DNA of 64,000 bases. It comes from Crotalaria pallida (Eukaryota; Streptophyta; Magnoliopsida; Fabales; Fabaceae). Both the position numbers and the translations under genes were made by a program. The notes beneath the pieces were generated by a model that was not told where the DNA came from, searched no databases, and saw nothing but the letters and a program-made list of their open reading frames with translations. The first letter of the stretch is position 1. Each line of letters starts with the position of its first letter. Location: the NCBI GenBank assembly GCA_037953625.1, contig CM075651.1:128678501-128742500 (forward strand). The letters are read 5' to 3'. Shown one piece after another: positions 42,909 to 53,967 of this stretch.

Positions 42909-43184
42909 TGATTTAGAAAGTGCAGATTCGGTTTTGGGGTTAAGGTTTTGGTTTGGGAATTTTCGGATTTGGGAAAAATTGGGGAAAATGATGAGTGAAA
43001 TGAGTAGAAATGATGATATAATGATGAAATATGGAAGAAATTTGTATGATTTGTGAAGTTTTGTGGTTGAGAATGATGATTTGATGAAGAACCGTATGAG
43101 AGAGAAGAGAGAAATACGAACAAGAGAGAGAAAGAAACGTGAAAAATGATGCAGTTTTCAACAGTTCAGATTTTAAAATCACGT

Positions 43185-43425
43185 AAGTTACTCGAGTGAT
43201 GTTCATGCGTTACTCGAGTGATTCGAGCAGTAATCGAGTGAAAAGAAAAGTTACTCGAGTATGCCGAAGATTAAAAAAATTTTACTCGAGTGATGGATGA
43301 ACTAATCGAGTGATACGAAAGTCATTTTAAAATTAATCGAGTGACAAACAGAATTACTCGAGTAATACGAAAGAGATTTTAAAATTACTCGAGTGAAATA
43401 TCTGTTACTCGAGTGAACTGTCCAG
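43185..43425 (-). promoter_or_regulatory. Internal TTACTCGAGT palindrome cluster between pol and the extra ORF
   Basis: About ten copies of ACTCGAGT(A/G)A or close variants lie in 240 bp, about 280 bp upstream of the extra ORF start at 42908. The same motif is clustered twice in each LTR of this element. Position suggests an internal promoter or RNA-processing signal for the extra ORF; no TATA box is obvious. Confidence 0.55.
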
Positions 43426-43667
43426 AATTTTTAAAAAAAATTCAATTTTTCATGCAAAAACATTTTTCATACACAACCACATAGAAACACTTAGCATTTA
43501 GCAAGTAACACACATACAAATAAAGCAATTAACATATTATAGAAAACATACACACATAACTACATATCACAAAAAAAATAAGAAACACTTTAATAAGATA
43601 CAACAACTCAAAATACAAATCACATTGAAATAGGCTTGAAGGTGATTTCGAAAAGCATCAAATACAA

Positions 43668-46600
43668 TTAGCTAATAGTTGATTCATCAAAAATACCAAG
43701 TTCTCTTCGAATTTTATAAAATGTGTCCCTTGGTAATGGTTTTGTAAAGATATCAGCTAATTGATCCGAAGTTTGAACAAACTCAATAACACAATCACCT
43801 TTTTGAACATGATCTCTCAAAAAATGATGCCTAATTTCAATATGCTTTGTCCTTGAGTGTAATACTGGATTTTTAGTCAAATAAATTGCCGAAGTGTTAT
43901 CACACTTTATAGGGATTTTTGTCAAATTTAAACCAAAATCAGATAATTGTTGTTTCATCCAAAGGATTTGAGCACAACAACTACCAGCTGCTATATATTC
44001 GGCCTCCGCGGTTGATAAAGCAACACAGTTTTGCTTTTTGGAAAACCACGATACAAGTGAATTACCAATTAAATGGCATGTTCCGCTTGTACTTTTTCGC
44101 TCAACTTTACAACCGGCAAAGTCAGAGTCCGAATAACCTATAAGTTTTAGAAAAGCATCCCTAGGATAATAAAGTCCAGTATTCGTTGTACCCTTTAAGT
44201 ATTTCATTATTCTTTTGACAGCAGTTAGATGCGACTCTTTCGGTTTTGCTTGAAAACGTGCACACATACATACACTAAACATGATGTCAGGCCTAGATGC
44301 AGTTAAGTATAACAAACTACCAATAATACCACGATACTTCGTTACCTCTACTGCTTTTCCAGCCTCATCTTGATCTAGGTAGCATGCAACGCTCATTGGT
44401 GTAGAAGCGGATTTGCACGAATCCATCCCAAAACGTTTGAGAAGCTCTCTACAATATTTACTCTGATGAATATAAATGCCATCATTAAGCTGCTTTATTT
44501 GAAGGCCAAGAAAGAATGTAAGCTCTCCCATCATCGACATCTCGAATTCGCTTTGCATCAAGTCTGAAAACTTCTTACACAAGTTATCGTTAGTAGCACC
44601 AAATATAACATCGTCAACATATATTTGAACCAATAAAATATCCTTACCGGAACGTTCAATAAAAAGTGTAGTGTCAACAGTGCCTCGTTTAAAACCTTTT
44701 TGTAATAAAAAATTGCTTAGTCGGTCGTACCAAGCTCTAGGAGCTTGTTTCAAACCGTACAAAGCCTTTTTCAGTTTGAAAACGTAGTCCGGATGCTCAA
44801 AACTCTCGAATCCGGGAGGTTGTGACACGTAAACTTCCTCTTGAATGTATCCGTTAAGAAAGGCGCTCTTAACATCCATTTGATACAATTTAAAATTCAT
44901 TATCGAAGCAAAAGCGAGAAGAATACGAATAGCTTCTAGTCTAGCAACGGGAGCAAATGTCTCATCGTAATCGATTCCTTCTTCTTGACTATAACCTTGT
45001 GCTACCAACCTAGCTTTATTCCTAACAATAATACCCGATTCATCTAACTTATTCCTATAGATCCATCGAGTACCAATTACAGGACGATCATCGGGTTTTG
45101 GCACAAGCTCCCAAACTTGGTTTCTTTCAAATTGATTTAATTCATCTTGCATGGCCATAATCCAATGATCATCTTGAACAGCCTCTTTGATACTCTTAGG
45201 TTCTATTTGAGATACAAAGGCAACATAGTAACAAAAATTATTTAAAGTGCGTCGGGTTACCACTCCCTTCGCAATGTCACCTAAGATGTTAGAAATCGGA
45301 TGATTTTTGTTTGATTTCCAAGCTATTGGTAATTGAGATTGAATCTCTTGTGCTAAGTCCTTATCTTGTGCTTGCACCTCTCCATCTTCAATTTGATTCT
45401 CTTCCATTTGTTGTGGTGTTGACTTCTCATGATCCAAAAATGTACCTATATTATCAACATCACAAGAAACAACACAATCTCCTTTCGAAGATTCATCAAA
45501 TACAACATGCACGGATTCCTCAACGGTTAATGTTCTTTTATTGTAGACTCTATATGCTTTGCTATGAGTTGAATAACCTATGAATATGCCTTCGTCGGCT
45601 TTGGAGTCAAACTTGCCGACCGGTTCCTTTCCGTTATTTAAAACAAACACCTTACACCCAAAAACATGAAAATGTGAAATATTTGGCTTTCGCCCTTTTA
45701 AAAGTTCATAAGGTGTTTTATTTAAATGCGGACGAATAAGAACCCTATTAAGCACATAACAAGCAGTGTTTACCGCATCGGCCCAAAAATATTTAGGAAC
45801 ATTTGATTCTTTCAACATAGTACGAGCAAGTTCCACTAATATTCTATTTTTCCTTTCTACAACTCCGTTTTGCTCCGGAGTCCTAGGGGCCGAAAATTGA
45901 TGATCAATACCAAACTTATCACAAAACGCATCAATCCTAGTGTTTTCAAACTCACCACCGTGGTCACTTCTAATAGACACAATTTTAAAACTTAGTTGAT
46001 TTTAGATGAGTTTGGCAAACTTTTTAAAACATTTATAAACTTCACTTTTTGCGGATAAAAATAAAGTCCATGTGAATCTAGTAAAATCGTCTACTAAAAC
46101 AAATCCATAGTAATTGCCACCTAAACTTTTAATTTGTGAAGGGCCAAACAAATCCATATGGATTAGCTCCAAAGGCTTTGTTGTGCTTATCACATTTTTA
46201 GGTTTAAAAGAACTTTTAACTTGCTTGCACTTTTGACAAGAGTCACAAATGCCATCAAGCTTAAAGTTTAGTTTAGGCAAACCAATCACTAAATCTTTTC
46301 GCAAAAGTTTGTTTAATTGATTCACATTCACATGAGCAATTCGTCTATGCCAAAGACGAATTTCATCATCAAAAGATTTGAAACATTTTGAAAATAGTGA
46401 AGTTATCTCATCCAAATCAATTAAGTAAGTGTTATTAGAGCGACGACCAACAAACTTAACACTATCATCTATAGAAGACTTAATGAAGCATAATTCCGGA
46501 GTAAAAGTCACATAATTGCCCATATCGCATAGTTGGCTTATACTAAGCAAGTTGTGTTCTAAGCCTTCTACGTATAGGACATTTTCTATGACAAGGTTAG

Positions 46601-46750
46601 ATACGTTACCGATCTTCCCGACTCCTAGAATTTTGCCCTTGTTGTTGTCGCCATATGTCACAAATCCACCATTTTTCGGAGTAAGTTCCATGAAGTGCGT
46701 TTTGTCTCCCGTCATGTGTCTCGAACAACCACTATCCAAGTACCATTTGC
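43668..46750 (-). pseudogene. Copia Pol: protease, integrase, reverse transcriptase, RNase H (one internal stop)
   Basis: The frame carries a protease motif (YLDSGCSRHMTG), the GAG-pre-integrase zinc region (LWHRRIAHVN ... CDSCQKCKQ) and the integrase start (LELIHMDLFGP, FVLVDDFTRFTW). An in-frame TAA at 46002-46004, probably from CAA, interrupts it. The same frame resumes with SIRSDHGGEFENT, PEQNGVVERKNR (D, D, E catalytic residues present), then RVT_2 reverse transcriptase (VKSAFLNGYIQEEV, catalytic YVDDVIFGAT) and RNase H (SDSDFAGCKVERKSTSG, ALSTAEAEYIAA), ending at 43668. No other damage was seen. Without readthrough this copy is not autonomous. Confidence 0.92.
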
Positions 46751-46786
46751 GCTCTTTGGTTCAAAGACACACCTACAAGAAAGATA

Positions 46787-48586
46787 TCATTTGGTTGACT
46801 TAGGTACCCAAGTGGTCTTGGGTCCTTTGTTGTTAGCATGGGGAGAAGTCCCCTTAACAATCCAAATATATTCTCCGCTTGGTATACCAAATTTCTTTAT
46901 ATTACATTTATTTGTGGTATGCCCAAAGATCCCACAATAATGGCAAGTTGGGTTTTTAGAAATCTTATTCTTTGAAAATCCACCAACTTTGCGATAATTG
47001 CGTTTCTTAGGTTTAGTATAGCCAAGACCGGATCTATTGCTATTCTTCCTTTGAGTTGAAAGCAAATGATCTAATGAAGTATCTCCTTTCATGAGCCTTG
47101 CAAGTCGATCATTCAAATTAAAAACTTCTTTTTCCAAAGACTTGCAATTTTCACAAGATGGAGTCTCATTTGATTTCAATTCACAATTGCATGTAGAGTT
47201 TGCATAAATGAGTTCAAGAGTTTCATTTTGAAGCTTAAGTTCTTCTAAATCTTTTTGAAGTTCAATTATCTTTTCATGTTGCTTCATTATGAAATTCTTT
47301 CTTTCAACATTTATTTTAGCAAGTTTCTTCAACTCTTTATGCATCTCTACATACACATTGTACAACTCATTGAATGAAGGAGAATTAGAACTAGAGCTAG
47401 CATCGGAAAGATAATCTACCTCATTGACGTTGTCACTTGATTTAATGCTCGAAGATTCCTCTTCAACAAGCTTCGTCATCAAACATAGATTTGCAAGTTC
47501 TTCATCATCCGATGAGCTAGATGTTGATTGACTCTCCTCTTCATCCCATACTATGTAAGCCCTTTTTCCTTTAGATGAGTTGAACTTAGAGTTGTCGTCA
47601 CCTTCCGACTTCTTAGAATGAGTTGGGCATTTTGATCGATAGTGACCAAGCTTTCCACACCCATGACACTTGATGTGATCCTTGTTAGTCTTATTTCTTG
47701 GTTGTGAGTCCTTAGAATCTCTTTGTCTATTCTTATTAAAGTTTCCCTTTCTCTTAAAGAACCTACCAAGCTTTTTAACTAGTAAGCCAAGAGTCTCATC
47801 ATCTATATCGGAGTCCGAGTCATCAACTTGAGAGTTTTCCTCTTGTGCCTTAAGAGATTTTGAAGTTGATTTAAGAGCAATCCCCTTTTTCTTTCTATCG
47901 GCATCTTCATTCATGGATAACCGTCCAAGCTCCATTTCATGCTCTTGAAGCTTTCCGAATAGAGTTGCTAAGTCAATTTGATCCACGTCTCTAGCTTCCA
48001 TAATGGCTGTCACCTTAGGTTGCCATTCCCTGCTAAGACATCTCAAAATCTTATTAACAACTTCACCATTAGTAATAACTTTTCCAAGTGCAGAAAGATG
48101 ATTTATGATATGAGTGAACCGCTTTTGCATGTCACCTATATTTTCATTAGGTAGCATACGAAAGAGTTCATATTCATGCATGAGTGTATTTAGCCTAGCC
48201 CTCCTAACCTCCGAAGTGCCCTCATGTGTGACTTGTAATGTGTCCCACATTTGTTTAGCATCAACACATTGAGATACTCGAAAGAACTCATCATAAGAAA
48301 GAGCGGACGTGATGATATTTTTAGCTTTTAAATCAAATGCAACTTTCTTCTTATCATCATTGTCCCAACTCGATTGTGGTTTGATCGAAACAACATCATT
48401 TACTTTCGTTTGAGGAACAAAAGGTCCATTCTCTATGGCGTTCCAAATTTCCATATCTATGGCTTGAATAAAAATTTTCATGCGGACCTTCCAATAAGCG
48501 TAACCCTCACCATTGAATAGTGGAGGACGATTAATGGAAGTTCCTTCACCACCAAAAGGATTTGAAATTGAGCCCATTGTTTCCAA
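46787..48586 (-). CDS. Gag of the SIRE copia (599 aa)
   Basis: The frame is intact. It begins METMGSISNPFGGEG and PPLFNGEGYAYWKVRMKIFI, with UBN2-type helical core to about residue 220. CCHC knuckles are CHGCGKLGHYRSKC (about residue 308) and CHYCGIFGHTTNKC (about 555), with a Lys/Glu/Leu-rich coiled-coil-like stretch between. It is closely similar to the gag-only element's Gag throughout. The stop at 46787 is about 40 nt upstream of the protease motif, and at least one further stop lies between, so Gag and Pol are not one open frame here. Confidence 0.93.
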   Translation of the reverse strand: METMGSISNPFGGEGTSINRPPLFNGEGYAYWKVRMKIFIQAIDMEIWNAIENGPFVPQTKVNDVVSIKPQSSWDNDDKKKVAFDLKAKNIITSALSYDEFFRVSQCVDAKQMWDTLQVTHEGTSEVRRARLNTLMHEYELFRMLPNENIGDMQKRFTHIINHLSALGKVITNGEVVNKILRCLSREWQPKVTAIMEARDVDQIDLATLFGKLQEHEMELGRLSMNEDADRKKKGIALKSTSKSLKAQEENSQVDDSDSDIDDETLGLLVKKLGRFFKRKGNFNKNRQRDSKDSQPRNKTNKDHIKCHGCGKLGHYRSKCPTHSKKSEGDDNSKFNSSKGKRAYIVWDEEESQSTSSSSDDEELANLCLMTKLVEEESSSIKSSDNVNEVDYLSDASSSSNSPSFNELYNVYVEMHKELKKLAKINVERKNFIMKQHEKIIELQKDLEELKLQNETLELIYANSTCNCELKSNETPSCENCKSLEKEVFNLNDRLARLMKGDTSLDHLLSTQRKNSNRSGLGYTKPKKRNYRKVGGFSKNKISKNPTCHYCGIFGHTTNKCNIKKFGIPSGEYIWIVKGTSPHANNKGPKTTWVPKSTK

Positions 48587-48638
48587 GTAAAAAGGATCTT
48601 TTCGAAAAAGCTTTTTAAGGCTCTGATTTTTCGTCCGA

Positions 48639-48650
48639 GCTCTGATACCA
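48639..48650 (-). promoter_or_regulatory. Primer-binding site, initiator tRNA-Met (SIRE copia)
   Basis: TGGTATCAGAGC on the minus strand lies two bases inside the 5' LTR, the same site as in the gag-only element. Confidence 0.9.
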
Positions 48651-48652
48651 CT

Positions 48653-50195
48653 TGTTGGAAACCAACAAGCGGCTCAATATACTCTAGAGGGGGGTGAATA
48701 GAATATTGAAGCCTTATTACAGATTTTTCGTCCACCTAAGAGAATGGTTGTATGAAAATAAATTTTCTTAAAAAATCAAGACAGATTACTCGAGTAACTC
48801 AAGACTTCACTCGAGTAATACGCAAGCAAAAATAATTTCACTCGAGTATTAAGCAAATCACTCGAGTATTACGAAAGCTATTTTTAAATCACTCGAGTAA
48901 CAGAAAACCTACTCGAGTATTGTTCATAAACTGAAAGTAGATTACTCGAGTGACAAGAACTTTACTCGAGTAAACTGGGTAAAATTCAATTAAAACTCAG
49001 TTTTCAATGGAGTTCTTCAAGAATAACAATGCTATGATGATTCAACAAATTATGAATGATTAATATGAACAATGTCAAGTAATATTAACATGCAATTTTA
49101 GATCAATTGAGTAGAATTAAGAAAACCCCAATTCTAACCTAAAAATGCAATTGTTAATGAATTAATGCAATACAAGGAATGAAAATAAAAGAGACACAAT
49201 GATTTATCCTGGTTCACTTTCACCCACTTGAAAGCTACTCCAGTCCCCTCTTGAATCAAGAGAGATTCTTCACTAGAAATCTTCAAATGTAGATTTTACA
49301 ATGTTTTAAGATGCAACTAGATTCTTAGTTCTCCTATCTTAAAACCCAACTCAAAGTGTGTACCAAACACTTTGATCTAATCTACCCCTTTTGAGAATTC
49401 TAGATTTCCTTGCTAATTGATTGAAGATGCTTCCAACCAATCCTCTTTTCTTGCTTTGATTTGATCCTCAAAGTCTTCCTTGTGAGATTCTTCACTTGTG
49501 TTGAAACTTCAATGATGCAATCATAAATTGCAAATCTTCAACAACTACTAAGAACAAAAACTATGATCTCAAGAATATTTGAACAATGAGAAAAATAGAG
49601 TGAAGAGTGAAAAGTTCTTTGTTGAATCTTGATAGCTCTTGAAAGATGTAAAATAGCTCTTGAATTGCTTTTTGAAAGTGTATAGAAAATTGTAAGAATG
49701 AATGTATATCTTTGTGAAAGAGAAAATTAAGTCCTTTTATAATTTTCCAAACACTGATTGAATTACTCGAGTAAACCATATAACTTCACTCGATTAAAAC
49801 ATGTCAGATTAAGTTACTCGAGTGATGTGTAAACCATTACTCCATTAACCTGTCATGACATAAATTACTCGAGTGACCCAATACTCATTACTCGAGTAAA
49901 CTGATCAGAAACTGAATAAAAACAAGGTTTTTCTAAAAGGATTTTCACAAAACTTTTAATAGAGCTATTTAATCAAGATTTAAAGTATCTTCACTCTTAA
50001 TCAAACATTATTTAAATATTCTTAAAATCACCTAAGCTACCCACACCAATGAGATGCATTGCATAAAAATAAAGATTACATTGAAATAGAATTAATAAAA
50101 ATCCTAATTCTAATCTTCATGTGGTGTAGCTTGCTTGTTGCCAATGTTGTTGCTTGGAGAAAGATTGTTAGCATCAAAACATGAGAATCCTACAA
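48653..50195 (-). repeat. 5' LTR of the SIRE copia
   Basis: The LTR is 1543 bp. TTACTCGAGTAA-type palindromes cluster at 49763-49898, directly upstream of a TATA box (TTATAAAAGG on the minus strand, 49733-49742), and again at 48785-48972 near the LTR end. A block of about 70 bp (about 49200-49275) is nearly identical to one in the gag-only LTR. Confidence 0.93.
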
Positions 50196-50200
50196 TACTC

Positions 50201-51357
50201 ACTCCTTACCTTAAAATACCAAGAGATAGAGTGATTTCCCACTTGCACTAATTTACAAATCTTGAAACCTTGAACTTTCTCCACTTAGCTTTCCACCTCA
50301 AAAGAGGTACTATCCCAAAGTTGATGAATAACCTATTGTGAGGGTGGTAAAACAAAGGTTACTATTATCATCTTGCTACTTGTTAGAATCCATAAAATAG
50401 TGAGGTTTTCATGGATTTGAGATGGAAATCCAGAATATGAGAAAGAGAGAGAGATCGACTAAGATAAAGAGGAAAAGGAAGGATTCTTTGAACTTAATCA
50501 CTTACTTGAAGCTTGATAGGAATATGATTGTTGAGGAGAATGATGGTTACTCTTGCTTCTTGAGTATTGTTGAAGAGAAACACAAACTCAAGAAGAGAGA
50601 GAAAAGGGCGTGGAGCTTGAGGGAAGAGAGAGAGAGAGAGAGAGAGTTTCCAACTCATGGTTCTTGATTGATGATGATGGAGATGATGGGCGATGCACTT
50701 GATTGATGAAGGAGATGATGGAAACCCCTTGATCTTGGATGAAGGTTGGTGAGCAACAAAGCCCTAGAGGAGAAAGAGAGGGATAGATCGATGATGAGAA
50801 GAGAGAGAGAGAAAGAGAGATACGTGCTTCTCTTTTTCTTTTCTTTTTATGACCAAACTTAATCCTTAAGTTAAATTTGTGTGGCTAGGGTGATTTGCTT
50901 GGAGACAAAGCTAAAAACGTGTGGTCCACACGCACTTATTTTTTTTTCCAGATTTTCACATAGGTAATCGATTACTGGCTCAAAGTAATCGATTACCACC
51001 TTTGATGCAACAATTCTAGTACATTCAGCAGAGGCCAAATAATCGATTATTCCAGTAAAATTAATCGATTATTTCACAAGGTAATCGATTACTTCCCTAA
51101 AGGTAATCGATTACCAATGCTGCAACTTTTAAATGTTCTCACCAGAGGGCTTGTAATCGATTACCACCCTACAAGGTAATCGATTACACCACGAAAATTC
51201 CTATTTTGGTGGTTTTCTAGTTCCAATTCCTTTCCTTAGGCTTCCATACTCATATAGGCTTGGATTACTACTTAAAATCCTTTCTTTAAACTTGATAATT
51301 CTCCTAAATGCTTGGCATAATTCATATTATACTGAAATTGAACTTAGGGATGTTACA
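50201..51357 (-). mobile_element. Solo LTR, right part, with GTAATCGATTAC cluster
   Basis: This continues the LTR that begins at 26085. A cluster of at least eight palindromes of the GTAATCGATTAC type fills about 50964-51188. On the minus strand it precedes a TATA-like TCATAAAAAG (50843-50852) and then GA/CT-rich leader sequence, including a (GA)n run near 50624-50646. The 81-codon frame at 50422-50667 is leader sequence and not called as a gene. Confidence 0.8.
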
Positions 51358-51362
51358 GACTA

Positions 51363-52197
51363 CATATTGATTATGGCATTAAAATATAAATTCCAAGGCA
51401 AAAATAATATTATTGGTATGATCCACACCTAAAATATACATTAACATATCAGTTACAAGTACCTAAAAGTACCATACGTGTATCGTTACCCAAGGTGTGC
51501 CCGATACTAGTACGTCACCAATTTAGGAGTACCCATGTTTCGGAGAGTTTTTCAAAAGCTCCTTTTTTTTAATCAAAATTAAACTCCTCTTTTATCTTGT
51601 TTTACATGTTATTGTTAATTTTTTAAAATTTGTAAAACTTCTTAAAAAATAATGTTTGATCCAACTTCTATTTTTAATTAGTAAAAAGATAGGAAAAAAG
51701 GTTAGACCAATCACACCTTATATTCAAAGACTGATGGATTTTCTTTGAGATCACTTGTTGAAAGGGTAAAAAGAAAATCTAATATTAAAAATATAAATTT
51801 TATTTTGAAAATTTAATAAGAATGAGAATGCTATACATAAATTGAAGATTTTCTTCTATTTATATTGATAGCACAATGGAAATAATTTCATTTGAATAAA
51901 AGGAATAAAAAATAGATACTAAATGTTGGAAACCACTGTCCATACTTATATATATTTTTAACAGAAAATAAAATATAAATTCATTATCAAAATAAAGGAC
52001 AACCAAACATCATAATACACAACAAAGACTCCACCTTCTATGAAAGGGTTGCCAAAAGATACACAATCATGTATAGCCTCACTCTCCACACTTATATAGA
52101 TTTAAAAATAAAATTAGAAACGATGATTTTGGGGAACCAAATTAATGATTTTACTTAGGTCATATTAATGAAGCACCAACCTCAAATAATAGATGGA
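51363..52197. other. AT-rich intergenic sequence, no gene
   Basis: This continues the sequence left of 26080. It includes phrases such as ATCGTTACCCAAGG and GTACCCATGTTTCGG, resembling repeat-derived DNA seen again near 63825-63895. No coding potential is visible. Confidence 0.4.
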
Positions 52198-52199
52198 TA

Positions 52200-52473
52200 C
52201 TCCCTCCGTCCTTATATATAGGACCCCTTTGGGAGATTTCACATTCATTAAGAAAGTTGATTAATTTAGTTAATTGTATTGGAAATGTTGAACTTTTTAT
52301 ATGTATTTTCAAAATTACCCTTATTAATATTATTGAGAATCTAAAAAGTGTTAAATAAATAAGGGTGTTTGTGGGAAAATGTAATTAATGATCATTGAAA
52401 ATTGATATAGGGTCTTATAAATAGGGACAAAATAAAAGTGTCAAAAGGGTCTTATATTTAGGAAAGAAGGTAG
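52200..52473. mobile_element. Stowaway-like MITE 1
   Basis: Terminal inverted repeats begin CTCCCTCCGTCCTTATATATA and, from the other end, CTACCTTCTTTCCTAAATATA. The element is flanked by TA on both sides (52198-52199, 52474-52475). It is 274 bp and noncoding. It is similar to the copy at 63541-63809. Confidence 0.75.
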
Positions 52474-52482
52474 TAAATATTA

Positions 52483-52766
52483 CTCCCTCCATTCCTATTT
52501 ATCTGTCATATTTCAAACAAAACACACTCTTTAAGAATTTCAATCATTACTCACATTTTTAATACATTAGTTATGTTTTTTTCCCATTATACCCTTTCTC
52601 TTTCCATAATCATTACTTTTTGTCCACTACGTACGAAAACTAATACCCTATTAAATAGGGTAGACATGGAAAATGACATTTATTACACTCTTGAAATCAT
52701 CAAAAGGACAAATAAAAAGAAACAAAAAATTTATAAAAAAATACCGTTAAATAGGAACAGAGGGAT
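52483..52766. mobile_element. Stowaway-like MITE 2
   Basis: The left end CTCCCTCCATTCCTATTTA pairs with the right end TAAATAGGAACAGAGGGAT, with TA duplications. It sits only 9 bp from MITE 1 and belongs to a different subfamily by internal sequence. Confidence 0.7.
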
Positions 52767-53960
52767 TATTTTTTTGGTTTTATATGTAAGATTTTTTTAG
52801 AGAAATTTTTGTTAATCAATAAAGTAGGTTAATGTTGTAGTAACATTGGAAATGGAAAAATTTAATTTAATTTTTCGAAACTACCCCTATAATTGTTATT
52901 GAAATTCTAAAAAGGGTTGACTTAATATAGGCGTTATTGGAAATTGGAATGAATTCTTACAAATAAGACCAAATTTTTTTCCTAAAAGGGACTTACATGC
53001 ATATAGGATTGGGGATAGTAATATTTGCTAACCCTGCCAATATGAGAAAATATTGATTATTGTAAGTTTTATATGTGTTTTGTCCAAAATGTCCCTTTTA
53101 ATTGTTAATGAAAATTGTAGTGATATTTAATTTTTATTAAGAAATATGTCCATTAATTAATATATATTGTAGAGGGGAATAAGAGAAATGGTTAAATGAA
53201 GGATTAAAATTGAAAAAAAAATAATTAGACATTAAAATTGCAAAAGGATAAAAGTTATGTAATGAAAAAAAATAAAAACTTAACTACCAAAAGTTAAGGA
53301 ATAAACGAAGTATGATTTAACATATGCAATATTGTTCGTCAACAGTACCACTAGATCCTAAGGTTTGATGATAAAATGGTATAACCTCTCTAATTTACCA
53401 TTAATATAAAATAGGAGAGCTCATATTTATCAAGGTTGAGATTTGAGAAAGTTATTAATGGAGAATTATCATTAGATATGATTTCTTAAGTCTCAATAGA
53501 AGGAAATCAACCTTGAGAAAATAAAGGTTGCTGTAGTTTCTTCCATGCATGCTAATATATGTATGGATCTTTTGAGGTGATAAGTGACAAACGAAGGAGA
53601 ATCAATTTGTTCATCTTGATCTTTTGTCTTATAAAAAAAATTGTTCATCTTGATTAGGTAATATTATCATGGAAAGAGAAGCCTAATTCTTCTCTTCTTT
53701 CAGTCACAAAATGGATGACTTAGTTAGGATTCATAATCAGTTTATTGAAAGTTAAGAGAGTAATTTTTCTTATGCTCTTTTGAGTGTGGTCAAGAAAATT
53801 TCTACAAAACTACTAGTGTCTCCATCACAAACAAAAAGTTTAATTGAAAAATAAAAGGGCATTATAAAATCCATCCAAGAAGAATCAAATTGAATTGTTA
53901 TAGTTCTTAGAGCACGTTTTCATGTAAGCATTTCTTAAAGCAATTATTAGTGATTTAACC
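52767..53960. other. AT-rich sequence with degenerate MITE material, no gene
   Basis: About 52775-53020 resembles a decayed relative of MITE 1 (GTAAGATTTTTTTAG at the left, AAAAGGGACTTACATGC at the right). The remainder to 53960 shows no recognisable element or gene. Confidence 0.35.
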
Positions 53961-53967
53961 TTAGGCT

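Larger units (their letters stand above)
27634..50195 (-). mobile_element. SIRE-type copia retrotransposon (own length about 10.6 kb), carrying a nested Athila
   Basis: The LTRs (27634-29172 plus 41166-41170, and 48653-50195) start TGTAGGATTC and end TCCAACA on the element strand. The element is flanked by ATACT. The minus-strand order is 5' LTR, initiator tRNA-Met primer site, gag (48586-46787), pol (about 46750-43668), palindrome cluster, extra ORF (42908-41724), polypurine tract (41171-41183), 3' LTR. LTR length, PBS, PPT and Gag type fit the SIRE/Maximus lineage. Several LTR differences (for example at 27664/48683 and 28275/49294) show it is older than the Athila insertion. Confidence 0.93.

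Noticed and set aside
42725..43206. Overlapping short ORFs upstream of the copia extra ORF as an env-like gene
   Set aside because: They are in other frames, overlap the start of the 394 aa ORF and are low-complexity F/S/H-rich sequence without a signal peptide and membrane anchor pair.
46516..46940. Plus-strand ORFs opposite the SIRE protease region
   Set aside because: Antisense shadows of pol and gag; no independent evidence.
52573..52800. 75-codon ORF in the MITE 2 region
   Set aside because: It spans the MITE and its flank, is lysine/asparagine-rich as expected of AT-rich DNA, and has no domain.
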